Positions 7,149 to 16,397 of a stretch of 64,000 nt of DNA are shown here, one piece after another. How positions within the stretch are numbered: the first letter of the stretch is position 1; the number at the start of each line of letters is the position of its first letter. A program made the translations under genes and the position numbers. The notes under the pieces are model-generated. The model was given only the letters and a program-made list of their open reading frames with translations. It had not been told where the DNA came from and ran no database searches. This DNA is from Acidimicrobiaceae bacterium (lineage in GTDB: Bacteria > Actinomycetota > Acidimicrobiia > Acidimicrobiales > UBA8592), in the NCBI GenBank assembly GCA_024641655.1, contig JAHECR010000007.1, positions 43,871-107,870 of the forward strand, written 5' to 3'.

Positions 7149-9287
7149 TCAGCGTTGGCTGCGCGCGATCGCGACGAACGTGTCGACGTCGAGCGGTTCG
7201 CTGAACAGGTGCCCCTGAGCGAGAGGGCACCGTAGATCGCGCAGGGTGGCATGCTGCTCGATGGTCTCGACTCCTTCGGCGATGACCTCGAGGCCGTCGG
7301 TGCGCGCCAGCTCCAGCACCGCCATGGCCAGGGTGCGGTCGTGATCGTCGACGTCGACGTCGAGCTGCTGGATGAAGCGACGGCCGAGTTTGACGACGTG
7401 GGCCCCGTGCTCGGCCAGGCTGCTCAGCAAGGCCCAGTCGGCGCCGACCTCATCGAAGGAGACCATGGCGCGCACGGCGCCCAGAGCGCCGAGCACGGTT
7501 CGTGCCCCCGGGTCGTCGCGGAGGGTGCGCTGGTCGATCTCGACGGCGAGAGATGACGGGTCGACGCCGTTGGTCGCCAGGGCCGAATCGATCATCGACG
7601 GCAAACGCTCGTCGAGGAGCTGGCGTGACGACAGATTCACCGAGACCCACTGCAGGTCGGGCGCGGCGGCTCGGAGCGTGACGAGGTCGCGGCAGGCCTG
7701 ATCCAGGACCCAGGCGCCGATCGGCAAGATGAGGCCGGTGTCCTCGGCGAGATCGAGGAACGCCGCAGGCGTGAGCAGCACGCCGTCGTGGTCCCATCGC
7801 AAGAGGGCTTCGGCGCCGACGAGCGCGCCGTCGAGGCGCACGATCGGCTGGTAGACGAGGCGCAGTCGGCCTTCGTGGAGGGCCGACTGCAGAGCGGTGA
7901 TCTCCGCCAACCGCTGTTCTGCTGCCGTCTGCAGTTCGGCGGTGAAGCTGACGGTCTGGTTGCGTCCCTTCGCCTTGGCCCGCACGAGTGCCAGGTCGGC
8001 CGCTCGCAGCAACGTGTCGCCGTCGGCGGTCGCGGGGCGGCCGTGTGCGGTGCCCACACTCGCCCGTATCGGAACCTCGCGGCCGGCGGTCGAGATGGGG
8101 CTGTCGAGCGCGGCGTGGATCTCGTGGGCGAGTCCGGTGAGGAACTCGACGGGCTCCTGGGAGCCGCCGCAGAGGACAGCGAAGGTGTTGCCACCGATGC
8201 GTGCTACCAGCGCTGCATCGGCATCGTCGGTGGCCTCAGGCGACCGGCGTGGTGCGACGGTGCCCGCGACGCGCGACAGCCGCGACGCAACCGTGCGAAG
8301 GACCGCATCGCCGACGTCATGGCCGAGGTTGTCGTTGACGAGCATGAAATGGTCGAGATCGACGAGCGCCAACCCGACCGCGGCATCGTCGGTGCGCGCG
8401 GTGTCGAATGCCTGTTCCAGACGTTCTCGCAGGGAGCGACGGTTGGCGAGACCGGTGAGCGAATCGCTGGCGGCCGCCAACTCGAGACGCTCTTCGGCGA
8501 CGCGTCGGTCGGTGACGTCGGCGATGTTGAACACGATGGCGGCCACGTCGTCGTCGTGGAGCAGGTTCGTCACCGTCGCCTCACACGCACGGAACGTGCC
8601 GTCCAGGTGCCCGACCCGGAAGTCGTCGATGCGAACGGGCTCCCCCGGCAATCCGAGGACGTGGTTGAAGATCGTGGCGACGCGAGCGAGCGTGTCGGGG
8701 TGCAGCAGCTCGAACACGGGTCGCCCGGCGAGCTCGCCGGCCCCGATGCCGAGCATGTGGTCGACGCCCGGTGATGCCCGCACGATGCGGCCGGCGCTGT
8801 CGAGCACCAGGACGAGGCCCGGGGCGTGCGCGATCATGGCCTCGGAACGGCGTCGGCTCCGGCGCTCACGTCGGTCGACATCGTGCTCGTCGCTGCGGTC
8901 CACGCCGACCACCAGCACCTGAACGAACCGGTCCTCGTAGATGACGGGGGTCACGCGCAGCTCGAACCAGTGGGGTTCGTCCCCGACGGGTACCTGGAGC
9001 GAGCGGGGGGCGAACGGTTCGGCGCGCAGCGCGCGCAGCACCGGTTCGAGGACGGTGAACCCTCCGACGGGGATCACCTCGCCGAGATGGGGACCCGAGG
9101 GATGGGTCGCGGTGATGAACCGTCGCAACAGCGGGTCGCTCGCGAGCACCGTGAGACCCCCGGGAACGACGTTGGCGACCAGGCAGGGACCCGGGATGGC
9201 CGCGGCGAACAGTCGTGCCTGCGCCAGATCGAGGGGCACGCTCCGCAGATCGGTTTGTACCCGCTGGTCGGCGCTCACCCTCTCCAA
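7149..9287 (-). CDS. PAS-GGDEF-EAL protein with degenerate GGDEF and altered EAL active sites, 712 aa
   Basis: Architecture: an N-terminal domain of unknown type (about 1-150), a PAS domain (about 155-270), a GGDEF domain (about 280-445) and an EAL domain (about 455-705). No membrane helix. The GGDEF signature reads GGNTF (from residue 365) and there is no RxxD site, so cyclase activity is unlikely. In the EAL domain the Glu of EAL (near 493), the Asn of VSVNLSS, the Lys of VKL, the Glu of AEGVE and the Gln of AQG are kept. The metal pair DD reads DE, and the Asp of KxD reads Gly. It may therefore sense cyclic di-GMP or GTP rather than make or degrade it. The start is TTG at 9287; a GTG at 9278 is possible. 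Confidence 0.8.
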   Translation of the reverse strand: MERVSADQRVQTDLRSVPLDLAQARLFAAAIPGPCLVANVVPGGLTVLASDPLLRRFITATHPSGPHLGEVIPVGGFTVLEPVLRALRAEPFAPRSLQVPVGDEPHWFELRVTPVIYEDRFVQVLVVGVDRSDEHDVDRRERRSRRRSEAMIAHAPGLVLVLDSAGRIVRASPGVDHMLGIGAGELAGRPVFELLHPDTLARVATIFNHVLGLPGEPVRIDDFRVGHLDGTFRACEATVTNLLHDDDVAAIVFNIADVTDRRVAEERLELAAASDSLTGLANRRSLRERLEQAFDTARTDDAAVGLALVDLDHFMLVNDNLGHDVGDAVLRTVASRLSRVAGTVAPRRSPEATDDADAALVARIGGNTFAVLCGGSQEPVEFLTGLAHEIHAALDSPISTAGREVPIRASVGTAHGRPATADGDTLLRAADLALVRAKAKGRNQTVSFTAELQTAAEQRLAEITALQSALHEGRLRLVYQPIVRLDGALVGAEALLRWDHDGVLLTPAAFLDLAEDTGLILPIGAWVLDQACRDLVTLRAAAPDLQWVSVNLSSRQLLDERLPSMIDSALATNGVDPSSLAVEIDQRTLRDDPGARTVLGALGAVRAMVSFDEVGADWALLSSLAEHGAHVVKLGRRFIQQLDVDVDDHDRTLAMAVLELARTDGLEVIAEGVETIEQHATLRDLRCPLAQGHLFSEPLDVDTFVAIARSQR

Positions 9288-9572
9288 TCGGCGGCTTCGC
9301 CGGCCGCTTTAGGAGGCGAGGGGCGGGTGAGCGTCAGCGAACCGACGGCGACCCGACCAGAGGAGAAGCGATCGGGCTCTGGCCGGGGACGCGGCCAGGA
9401 ACCACCGAACGGCTCGCTGCGCGTTGCCCGTCCGCGCCGGCCCCAGCGCGCCTCGGCGGACGGGAAGTGTGTCGGACCCGCCGTGAAGCGACACAATGGC
9501 GCCGTGGACCTGGAGACCATCGGCGCGTTCGAGGGCGGCGACAGACCCGATCGGCCGGGCCGCATCGGCGCG

Positions 9573-11171
9573 ATGCGCACCGGGGGTGAGATCCGCGCTG
9601 CGATCGATCTCGGCACCAACTCGTTCCATCTCCTGGTCGCCAGGATCGGTCCCGACGGCCGCCAGGACGTGCTCGCCAAGGAGAAGGAAGTCGTGCGCCT
9701 GGGGTCCGGCGCAAGCGACATGAGCGTGCTCACCGATGACGCGATGGACCGTGGTATCGAAGCCCTGCGCCGCTTCGCCTGGATCGCCGAGAGCTTCGGC
9801 GCCACGGTCGACGCGATCGCGACGAGCGCCCTGCGCGAAGCGCAGAACCGTGAGGTCTTCCTCCGCCGTGCGTTCGAGGAGACCGGCATCATGATCGAAG
9901 TGGTGTCGGGCGTCGAGGAGGCCCGACTCATCCACCTCGGCGTGCTGCAGTCGTTGCCGTTGTTCGAGGAGCGGATCCTCGTCATCGACATCGGAGGCGG
10001 CAGCACCGAGTTCCTGATCGGTCGTGGGACCACCGTCGAGCTCGCCAGATCGACGAAGCTCGGCGCCATTCGCCTCACGGATCGCTTCTTTCCCGGCGGC
10101 TTCGTGCGGACGCGAGCTGTTCGGGACTGCCGGAGCTACGTGGCCGCTTTCCTGGTGCAAGTCGTGGCCGACGTGCGCGAGCGCCGGCCGTTCACCGCGG
10201 TGGGGAGCTCGGGCACCATCGTCAACATTGCGCGCATCATCACCGCTGCCGACGGTGGCGACCCCCTGAGCGTCGGGAGCGGCACCACGTTCAGCGCTGA
10301 GCAGCTCGATGCATGCGTCGAGCTGCTCCTCGGTCGCAAGAGCCCCGAGGAGCGGCTCGACATTGAGGGACTCGACGAACGCCGGGCCGACATCATCGTG
10401 GCCGGAGCGGTGCTCCTGCAGGAGATCTTTCGCCGGCTCGCGATCGAATCGATGGTCGTCTCCGATGCGGCGCTGCGCGAAGGCATCCTGCTCGACAAGA
10501 TGGCGGTGACCAATGCGCCGCAGGCCTTCCACCATCTCAGCGACATCCGGCGACAGTCGGTGCTGCGCATGGCCGAGCTCTACCACGAGGATCTGGGCCA
10601 CATCAGCCGGGCCACCGATCTGGCCCTCGAGCTGTTCGACGCGCTGGTGGACGTGCACGGACTCTCCGTCGCCGACCGCGACTGCCTCGAGGCGGCCGGA
10701 CTGCTCCACAATGTCGGCCTGTTCGTCTCCCACGCAGCGCATCACAAGCACTCGTACTACGTGATCAGGAACTCCGATCAGCTCGCGGGGTTCACCGACC
10801 ATGAGATCGAGATGATCGCCCAAGTCGCGCGTTACCATCGCAAGAGCGCGCCCAAGAGCAGCCACGTCGAGTTCCAGGCGCTTTCCGAAGCGGACCAAAA
10901 CAAGGTGCGCCTCCTCGCGGGCATGTTGCGCATCGGCATCGCGCTCGATCGCACCCGCCAGGGAGGGGTCGAGGGCATCACGGTCGTCGTCGCCGGAGCC
11001 GAAGGCTCGGCCGACTCGGCTCCCGCGCCGATCGTCGTCGACATCGGCTGTGCCGACGACGTGGACGTCAGCCTCGAGATGTACAGCGCGCAAGAGCGGA
11101 AGGATCTGCTGGTCAGTGCGCTCGGTTGCCAGGTAGAACTGCGGTTCGTGTCGGCCCGTCGCGTCTCATGA
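9573..11171 (+). CDS. ppx: Exopolyphosphatase / pppGpp phosphohydrolase (Ppx/GppA family), 532 aa
   Basis: Releases phosphate from polyphosphate, or converts pppGpp to ppGpp. The N-terminal actin-like fold shows AIDLGTNSFHLLV near residue 9 and the second phosphate loop VIDIGGGSTEF. The C-terminal half has the HD-like helical domain, with LLHNVG and HHKHSYY typical of the long Ppx forms. At 532 residues it is close to the E. coli length of about 510. The ATG at 9573 is assumed, but an in-frame GTG at 9504, preceded by CACAAT and a 6-nt gap, is an alternative giving 23 more residues. It heads a coupled operon with a low-molecular-weight phosphatase, hemolysin III and a TrmH-type enzyme. Confidence 0.9.
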   Translation: MRTGGEIRAAIDLGTNSFHLLVARIGPDGRQDVLAKEKEVVRLGSGASDMSVLTDDAMDRGIEALRRFAWIAESFGATVDAIATSALREAQNREVFLRRAFEETGIMIEVVSGVEEARLIHLGVLQSLPLFEERILVIDIGGGSTEFLIGRGTTVELARSTKLGAIRLTDRFFPGGFVRTRAVRDCRSYVAAFLVQVVADVRERRPFTAVGSSGTIVNIARIITAADGGDPLSVGSGTTFSAEQLDACVELLLGRKSPEERLDIEGLDERRADIIVAGAVLLQEIFRRLAIESMVVSDAALREGILLDKMAVTNAPQAFHHLSDIRRQSVLRMAELYHEDLGHISRATDLALELFDALVDVHGLSVADRDCLEAAGLLHNVGLFVSHAAHHKHSYYVIRNSDQLAGFTDHEIEMIAQVARYHRKSAPKSSHVEFQALSEADQNKVRLLAGMLRIGIALDRTRQGGVEGITVVVAGAEGSADSAPAPIVVDIGCADDVDVSLEMYSAQERKDLLVSALGCQVELRFVSARRVS

Positions 11172-11680
11172 CCTCCCGCATCCTCTATGTCTGCACCGGC
11201 AACGCTGCTCGTTCGGTGATGGCCGCCGTCATGACCCGTGAGCGCGCACCGCATCTCGAGGTGCGCTCGGCGGGGACGTTCTCCATCTCCGGCCAGCCCA
11301 TGAGCCAGCGCACCCGCGCGGCGTTGGCGGCGCACGGACTCGCCGACAACGAGCACCGCAGCCAGCAGCTCGAGTCGCGGGATTGTGCCTGGGCCGACTT
11401 GATCGTGGTCTTCGAGCCACACCACATCCACTACGTGCGTCGGAACCACGAGAACGTGGCGCAGCGCGCCGCCAGCCTCCCCCGGTTGCTGCGCGACCTC
11501 GGGCCTGCGACCGACGGTCCGCTCGTCGATCGGGTGGCGGCGTTGCGGCTGCACGAGGTCGAGATCGAGCCGTGGGAAGAGGTTGTCGATCCCGCTGGCG
11601 GCGACCAGGACGTCTTTCACGAGTGCGCGAACCAGATCAGCACGCTCATCGATGCCCTCCTGCCGAGACTCGCACCGTGA
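11168..11680 (+). CDS. Low-molecular-weight protein-tyrosine phosphatase family protein, 170 aa
   Basis: Small cytosolic phosphatase or arsenate-reductase-like enzyme. The P-loop reads VCTGNAARS at residues 8-16: the nucleophile Cys, the Asn and the Arg are present, but the second Cys usual in this family (CxGNxCRS) is Ala. The general-acid Asp is in VVDPAGG. Length is slightly above the usual 140-160. The ATG overlaps the ppx stop as ATGA and the end overlaps the next start as GTGA, so the protein is made from a tightly coupled mRNA. Confidence 0.82.
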   Translation: MTSRILYVCTGNAARSVMAAVMTRERAPHLEVRSAGTFSISGQPMSQRTRAALAAHGLADNEHRSQQLESRDCAWADLIVVFEPHHIHYVRRNHENVAQRAASLPRLLRDLGPATDGPLVDRVAALRLHEVEIEPWEEVVDPAGGDQDVFHECANQISTLIDALLPRLAP

Positions 11681-12405
11681 GCCTGCGATCACCCGGGACG
11701 CGGCGCGCCGTTCCGGCGGATCTGAAGGCGGCGGGAGCCTCGGCCCTCGAGGTCATCCGTGCCCGAGCGGTCGCCCGTCCCCGGTTCCGGGGTGTCCTGC
11801 ACGCGTGGTGCTTCGTCGCGTCGATCCCTGCGGGCGTCTTGTTGGTCGTCCTCGCCCCGAACGGCCCTGCGGCGTTTGCTGCGTACGCCTTCGGACTCGG
11901 AATCAGCTCGATGTTCGGGATCTCGGCGCTGTTCCACCGCACGACCTTCGACGATCACCAGTGGCTCCGGTTCCGCCGCCTCGACCACATCGGGATCTAC
12001 CTGTGCATCGCCGGCGGCTACACGCCCTTCGGCATGTTCGCGATCGACGGCTGGGCGGGCCGGTCCATGTTGATCGCCGGCTGGGGAGGGGCGGCGTTGG
12101 GCACGGCCCTGCGCTTCGCGTTCTTCCATCCGCCGTACGGCGTGATGAACGCACTCTTCCTCACGCTCGGATGGGTCTCGGTGCTCGGACTTCCCCAGAT
12201 GTGGGACAACCTTGCCCACGGCTGGCTCGTGGTCCTGGTGATCGGCGGTCTGCTGTACACGGCGGGGGCAGTCGTTCTCGGTCTGCGCCGCCCCGACCCG
12301 TGGCCCGACGTGTTCGGGTACCACGAGATCTGGCATGCCTGTGTGGCGGTGGCCGCGACCTTGCACTACCTGGTGGTCGCCTTTGCCGTCATGCCGCTGG
12401 CATGA
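11677..12405 (+). CDS. Hemolysin III / PAQR family membrane protein, 242 aa
   Basis: Seven predicted membrane helices from about residue 40 on. Conserved family residues are seen: Ser/His in SALFHR, the LDHIGIYLCIAGGYTP segment, and GYHEIWHACV near the C-terminus with the second and third metal-binding His. These make up the putative zinc site of the HlyIII/adiponectin-receptor superfamily, whose members may act as lipid amidases. GTG start overlaps the upstream stop (GTGA). The link to hemolysis is historical; the physiological role is unknown. Confidence 0.85.
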   Translation: MSLRSPGTRRAVPADLKAAGASALEVIRARAVARPRFRGVLHAWCFVASIPAGVLLVVLAPNGPAAFAAYAFGLGISSMFGISALFHRTTFDDHQWLRFRRLDHIGIYLCIAGGYTPFGMFAIDGWAGRSMLIAGWGGAALGTALRFAFFHPPYGVMNALFLTLGWVSVLGLPQMWDNLAHGWLVVLVIGGLLYTAGAVVLGLRRPDPWPDVFGYHEIWHACVAVAATLHYLVVAFAVMPLA

Positions 12406-12424
12406 CGCAGCGGTTGGGGGACCG

Positions 12425-13015
12425 GTGACGGTCGGGCCGCATCCTGAGCCCTGGCCCGACGACCCCCGTCTCGACGCCCGGCTGCTCGCAGAGGGCGACT
12501 CGCGTAACGTCATCGACCGGTACCGCTACTGGTCACGGGAGGCGATCATCGCCGATCTCGACCTACGCAGGCACCCGTTCCACGTCGCGGTGGAGAACTG
12601 GGAGCACGACTTCAACATCGGCACCGTCGTCCGGAACGCGAACGCGTTCCTCGCGGCCGGCGTGCACATCGTCGGGCGCCGTCGGTGGAATCGACGCGGG
12701 GCGATGGTCACCGATCGCTACCAGCACGAGTACCACCACGGCGACGCCGCCGCGCTGGGGTCGTGGGCCGCGGCTCACGACCTGGTCGTGGTCGGCGTCG
12801 ACAACGTTGCCGGCTCGGTGCCACTGGAACGCACTCTGCTGCCCGAGCGGGCGATGCTCGTCTTCGGCCAGGAGGGGCCAGGCCTCAGCCCGGAGATGGT
12901 CGACGTCGCCTCGATGCTGGTGGCCATCACCCAGTACGGTTCGACGCGCTCGCTCAACGCGGGCGTCGCGAGCGGCATCGCCATGTACGCGTGGGTGCGT
13001 CAGCACGCAGGTTGA
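12425..13015 (+). CDS. TrmH/SpoU-family RNA 2'-O-methyltransferase, 196 aa
   Basis: SAM-dependent methyltransferase of the SPOUT class acting on tRNA or rRNA. All three SpoU motifs are visible: NIGTVVRNANAF (motif 1), VFGQEGPGLSPEMV (motif 2) and YGSTRSLNAGVASGIAMY (motif 3). A TTGGGGGA Shine-Dalgarno sequence precedes the GTG at 12425, which fixes the start. It is the last gene of the ppx operon. Which RNA position it modifies cannot be told. Confidence 0.88.
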   Translation: MTVGPHPEPWPDDPRLDARLLAEGDSRNVIDRYRYWSREAIIADLDLRRHPFHVAVENWEHDFNIGTVVRNANAFLAAGVHIVGRRRWNRRGAMVTDRYQHEYHHGDAAALGSWAAAHDLVVVGVDNVAGSVPLERTLLPERAMLVFGQEGPGLSPEMVDVASMLVAITQYGSTRSLNAGVASGIAMYAWVRQHAG

Positions 13016-13057
13016 CCACCGACGGTCGCGGTCGACGCTGGGGTGCCCCGCCGGTAA

Positions 13058-13465
13058 TCAGAGGCTGGTCTGGAGGCTGGCTCCGAAGAGCAGCGCCAGC
13101 ACCGCCGCGACGGCGCCCAACGCTCCGAAGACGGCGATGGCCGTGCGGCTCTTCGCGGTGGTGTGGAGGTACGCCGACACGCCGGACGCGGCGACGATGA
13201 GCAGCTTGATCATCACGCCGACCTGGTACCCGGAGCTCTTGTCCTCGAGGTCGACCTCCATCAGACTCCAGACGCCGGTGACGACGGCCAGGCCGAAGAA
13301 CGGCCATGCCACGCGGTTGAACGCCCGGGCCACCTTGGTTGCGGCGCCGTCACCGAGCCTGCGCACGGTCGGTACGAGCGCACCGAGGACGATCTGGCCG
13401 CCAACCCACACCGACGCACCCAACACGTGGAGAAAGACTCGGATCGTCGTGGCGTCGAAGTCCAT
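13058..13465 (-). CDS. CopD-like four-helix membrane protein, 135 aa
   Basis: Four predicted membrane helices. The first is of the type LHVLGASVWVGGQIVLG, typical of CopD/DUF2269-like proteins. His and Trp in this helix are conserved in CopD, where copper import is suggested. It lies 9 bp after the PHA depolymerase and is probably in the same operon. Copper transport is not certain: short stand-alone members also occur without copper genes. Confidence 0.6.
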   Translation of the reverse strand: MDFDATTIRVFLHVLGASVWVGGQIVLGALVPTVRRLGDGAATKVARAFNRVAWPFFGLAVVTGVWSLMEVDLEDKSSGYQVGVMIKLLIVAASGVSAYLHTTAKSRTAIAVFGALGAVAAVLALLFGASLQTSL

Positions 13466-13474
13466 CGTGCGGCC

Positions 13475-14710
13475 TCAGTCGTTGGAGAGTATGACGTTGT
13501 TCACGACCGGGTAGATCTCGTTGCGCCAGCGACGGCCGTTGAAGACGCCGTAGTGCCCGACGTTGGGCTGGAGGTGGTGACGCTTGAGGTGAGGTCGCAG
13601 CGAAGAGCACAGCGTGTGTGCGGCTTGGGTCTGACCGATCGAGCAGATGTCGTCGCGTTCGCCTTCGACGGTGAGCAGGGCGGTGCGGCGGATCGCGCCG
13701 GGATCGACGCGGCGCCCCTGGTAGGTGAACTCGCCGGTGGCGAGCTCGGCACGCTGGAAGACCCGGTCGATCGTCTCGAGGTAGAACTCCGCGGTCATGT
13801 CGAGCACCGCGAAGTACTCGTCGTAGAACTCCTTGATGTCTTCGGCCTCGTCGACGTCGCCGGCGACGAGACTGCGGTAGAGCAGCTTGTGTTGGTCGAT
13901 GTGGCGGTTGGGGTTCATGCTCACGAAGGCCAGCAGCTGGAGGAACCCCGGGTAGACCCTGCGACCGGCGCCGGCGAAACGTCCGGGCACCGTGTGGATC
14001 ACGTTCCGCCGGAACCACTCGAGGTCGCGTGTCGTGGCCAGCTCGTTGACTGTCGTCGGGTTCTCGCGCACGTCGATCGGGCCGGCCATCAAGGTCATCG
14101 AGACCGGCGTGGCCGGGTTCTTGGCCTCCGACATCACGGCCACGGCTGCCAGCGACTGCACGCACGGCTGACACACCGCCACGAGGTGCGCGCCAGGCCC
14201 GAGCATCTCGAGTGCCTGGATCAGGTAGCTGATGTAGTCGTCGACGCCGAACATACCGGCGCTGAGCGGAATGTCGCGGGCGTTGCGCCAGTCGGTGACA
14301 TAGACATCGTGTTCGGTGACCAGCGTCTCGATGGTGCCCCGCAGCAGTGTCGAGAAGTGTCCCGAGAGCGGCGCCACGAGCAGGACGCGCGGTGCCCCGA
14401 CGAGCCCCTCGCGTCGGAAGCGCAGGATCTGGCCGAACGGCAGGTCGAGGACCGACTCCTGGGTCACGGGCACGTCGTCGCCGCCGACGGGAACCGAAGT
14501 GATCCCGTAGTCGGGTCGTGTATGGCTGATCTCCATACGCGTGACCATCTCGAGCGACGCCGACACAGAGCGCCGCAGCGGCGCCGTCGCCGCGCAGGCC
14601 GACGCCGGCAGGCCCCAGGTCTGCGGTTGCATCAGCGGCAGCGACACGCGCGCCAGACGCCGCCAGGGTGCGACGAGGTCATCTTGCAGCTGATAGGTGC
14701 GGTACAGCAT
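13475..14710 (-). CDS. phaZ: Intracellular polyhydroxyalkanoate depolymerase, 411 aa
   Basis: Alpha/beta-hydrolase that mobilises stored polyhydroxybutyrate in the cytosol. The nucleophile is Cys in AVCQPC, as in the Ralstonia-type intracellular depolymerases (not Ser). The acid is likely the Asp in GERDDIC, and the base the His in NVGHYGVF near the C-terminus. Length fits the family (about 400-420). No PHA synthase or phasin gene is in the window, so the storage locus must be elsewhere. It is divergent from the GST gene at 14822; the 111 bp between holds an inverted repeat. Confidence 0.88.
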   Translation of the reverse strand: MLYRTYQLQDDLVAPWRRLARVSLPLMQPQTWGLPASACAATAPLRRSVSASLEMVTRMEISHTRPDYGITSVPVGGDDVPVTQESVLDLPFGQILRFRREGLVGAPRVLLVAPLSGHFSTLLRGTIETLVTEHDVYVTDWRNARDIPLSAGMFGVDDYISYLIQALEMLGPGAHLVAVCQPCVQSLAAVAVMSEAKNPATPVSMTLMAGPIDVRENPTTVNELATTRDLEWFRRNVIHTVPGRFAGAGRRVYPGFLQLLAFVSMNPNRHIDQHKLLYRSLVAGDVDEAEDIKEFYDEYFAVLDMTAEFYLETIDRVFQRAELATGEFTYQGRRVDPGAIRRTALLTVEGERDDICSIGQTQAAHTLCSSLRPHLKRHHLQPNVGHYGVFNGRRWRNEIYPVVNNVILSND

Positions 14711-14745
14711 CGACCATCCGATGCGGTTGGTGGTGGAATGCGACG

Positions 14746-14759
14746 GTAGGGGTACCTAC
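14746..14759. repeat. Short inverted repeat in phaZ-GST intergenic region
   Basis: GTAGG, four bases, CCTAC. It lies between two divergent genes, and a TACGCT hexamer overlaps its right edge on the plus strand. This could be an operator. Confidence 0.35.
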
Positions 14760-14821
14760 GCTTGCGGGCGAGGAGCATTGTTGCCCAGCGCTCCACCACG
14801 CACCCAAGCCGGGAGCCCGAA

Positions 14822-15478
14822 ATGCCGTCAGCGACCCTGACCCTATCTTCGAAGAATTACTCTTCGTGGTCCTTGCGCGGCTGGCTCCTCTGCCGCATGG
14901 CTGGCCTCGATTTCGAGGAGGTCCCCGTCGACGTCGACGACCAGGCCTCCCGCCAGGAGCTGCTGCTGCTGTCACCGTCGTTCCTGGTGCCGCGATTGAC
15001 CCACGGGCCGGTGGTCGTCTGGGCGACGATGGCCATCGCCGAATATCTGAACGAGACCTTCCCCGAAGCGGGCCTGTGGCCCGACGACGTCGTCGCTCGG
15101 GCCCACTGCCGCTCGGTTTCGGGCGAGGTCATGTCGGGCTTCTACAACCTGCGCTCTGCGCTGCCCATGAACCTGCACGCTCGTCACGAGTCGTTCCATG
15201 TCTTCGCGGGCGCCCGCCCCGACATCACCCGTATAGAGGAGATCTGGACCCACTGCCTCGAGACCTACGGCGGACCCTTCCTCTTCGGTGAGCTCCCCAC
15301 CGTGGCCGACGCGATGCACGCTCCCATCTGCACCCGGTTCCAGACCTACGCCGTCACCATGCCCGATCGCCTCGACGACTACTGCGACACGGTCTTGTCG
15401 TGGCCGCTGATGGAGGAGTGGTTCGCTGCCGCGGCCGACGAACCCGACCTCATCCCCGAGCTCGAAGTCGAGTTCTGA
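14822..15478 (+). CDS. Glutathione S-transferase family protein, 218 aa
   Basis: Thioredoxin-like N-terminal domain (about 1-80), with the catalytic-type SSKNYSSWSLRGWLL segment, where a Ser at about 12 may activate the thiol. An all-helical C-terminal domain follows. Resembles the bacterial GST group related to maleylacetoacetate isomerases and zeta/omega-like proteins. The cell is expected to use mycothiol rather than glutathione (mca is present), so the thiol partner may differ. The start is decided by GGGAG 6 nt upstream of the ATG. The membrane protein at 15483 follows after 4 bp. Confidence 0.85.
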   Translation: MPSATLTLSSKNYSSWSLRGWLLCRMAGLDFEEVPVDVDDQASRQELLLLSPSFLVPRLTHGPVVVWATMAIAEYLNETFPEAGLWPDDVVARAHCRSVSGEVMSGFYNLRSALPMNLHARHESFHVFAGARPDITRIEEIWTHCLETYGGPFLFGELPTVADAMHAPICTRFQTYAVTMPDRLDDYCDTVLSWPLMEEWFAAAADEPDLIPELEVEF

Positions 15479-15482
15479 GCCC

Positions 15483-16184
15483 ATGGCCGACCCCCTCGAT
15501 CGGGCCTCTGCATCTCCGCCGCTGATCGGCATGGAGGGGAGCCCTCTCGACTCGGTCATGCCGATCGTGTTGTTCATCGCGGTCGACAAGGTCCTGGGCC
15601 TGCCGTGGGCCATCGGCGCGGCGACGGCCTGGTCGATCAAGGTCGGAATCCAGCGGAAGCGGCGGGGGAGCCCGATCGGCAAGTTCCTGCCGATCATCAC
15701 CGCCGGCATCGTGATCCGGGGTCTGGTTGGCATCGCAACCGACAGTGAGGCCGTGTACTTCGGCATCGGGATCGCAACGAAGGTCGCGATAGGGCTGGTC
15801 GTGATCGGTTCGGCGCTCATCGGCCGCAATATCGTCGCTCGCTTCGCTCCGCTCGTGTTCGGCTTCGACGACGCCACCGTGGCCGATCCGGCCTACACCA
15901 GAGCGATGGGCGTGATCGCGTGGGCCGTCGGCCTCGGCGAGCTCGCGAGCGCTGCGTTCGACGTGTGGCTCTACAACCGATCGTCGGTCGACGGCTACCT
16001 GGTCATCCGTTTCGTCGTGAACTGGCCGCTCACGACCGCGATCATGCTGGGTTCGATCGCGCACCTCGGCCGGTCCCTCGCGCACATCCCGGGCTTCCCC
16101 GGCATGACGGCGCTGCTCGAGGAACGCATGCTCCATTACGAGACAGCGGTACGCTCCCGTCGCCGCGGCGTCACCGAGAGCTGA
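15483..16184 (+). CDS. Integral membrane protein, VC0807/DUF3159-like, 233 aa
   Basis: Five or six membrane segments between about residues 22 and 205, with a cytosolic basic C-terminus. Similar in layout to the actinobacterial family annotated as DUF3159 or VC0807-like; I am not sure which. The ATG is only 4 bp after the GST stop, so the two are co-transcribed. No catalytic motif is seen. Confidence 0.65.
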   Translation: MADPLDRASASPPLIGMEGSPLDSVMPIVLFIAVDKVLGLPWAIGAATAWSIKVGIQRKRRGSPIGKFLPIITAGIVIRGLVGIATDSEAVYFGIGIATKVAIGLVVIGSALIGRNIVARFAPLVFGFDDATVADPAYTRAMGVIAWAVGLGELASAAFDVWLYNRSSVDGYLVIRFVVNWPLTTAIMLGSIAHLGRSLAHIPGFPGMTALLEERMLHYETAVRSRRRGVTES

Positions 16185-16205
16185 AACCCGGCATCAACCG
16201 GCGCT

Positions 16206-16397
16206 TCAACGCCGTCGCAGACCGAGCAGTCCGCCGAGGCAGCCGTTCCGGCTGGCTCGAGGCTCCGGGTTGGCCGGCTGCGGGTCGTCGTCGGCGGCAG
16301 CGGAAGGGTCTGCTCCGAGCAGCGCCTCGACGGCGTCGATGTTGGTCGGGCGGGTATTGCGGCGCCGGGCCGAACGTTGTGGGTCGTAGTCAGCCAC
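16206..16397 (-). CDS. Small hypothetical protein coupled to ParA, 63 aa
   Basis: Starts at a GTG that overlaps the last 8 bases of parA, so it would be translated by the same ribosomes. The protein is polar and Asp/Pro/Arg-rich, with a short IDAVEALLG helix and a glycine-rich GCLGGLLGL tail. No family recognised. It might be the small partner of an orphan ParA. Confidence 0.5.
   Translation of the reverse strand: MADYDPQRSARRRNTRPTNIDAVEALLGADPSAAADDDPQPANPEPRASRNGCLGGLLGLRRR

Noticed and set aside
9327..9572. N-terminal extension of ppx from a GTG at 9327
   Set aside because: The extra residues are low-complexity and basic, unlike the family; starts at 9573 or 9504 are enough.
13016..13057. 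GGGG-TG-CCCC hairpin between convergent genes
   Set aside because: Only 4 bp of stem and no T-run; not convincing as a terminator.
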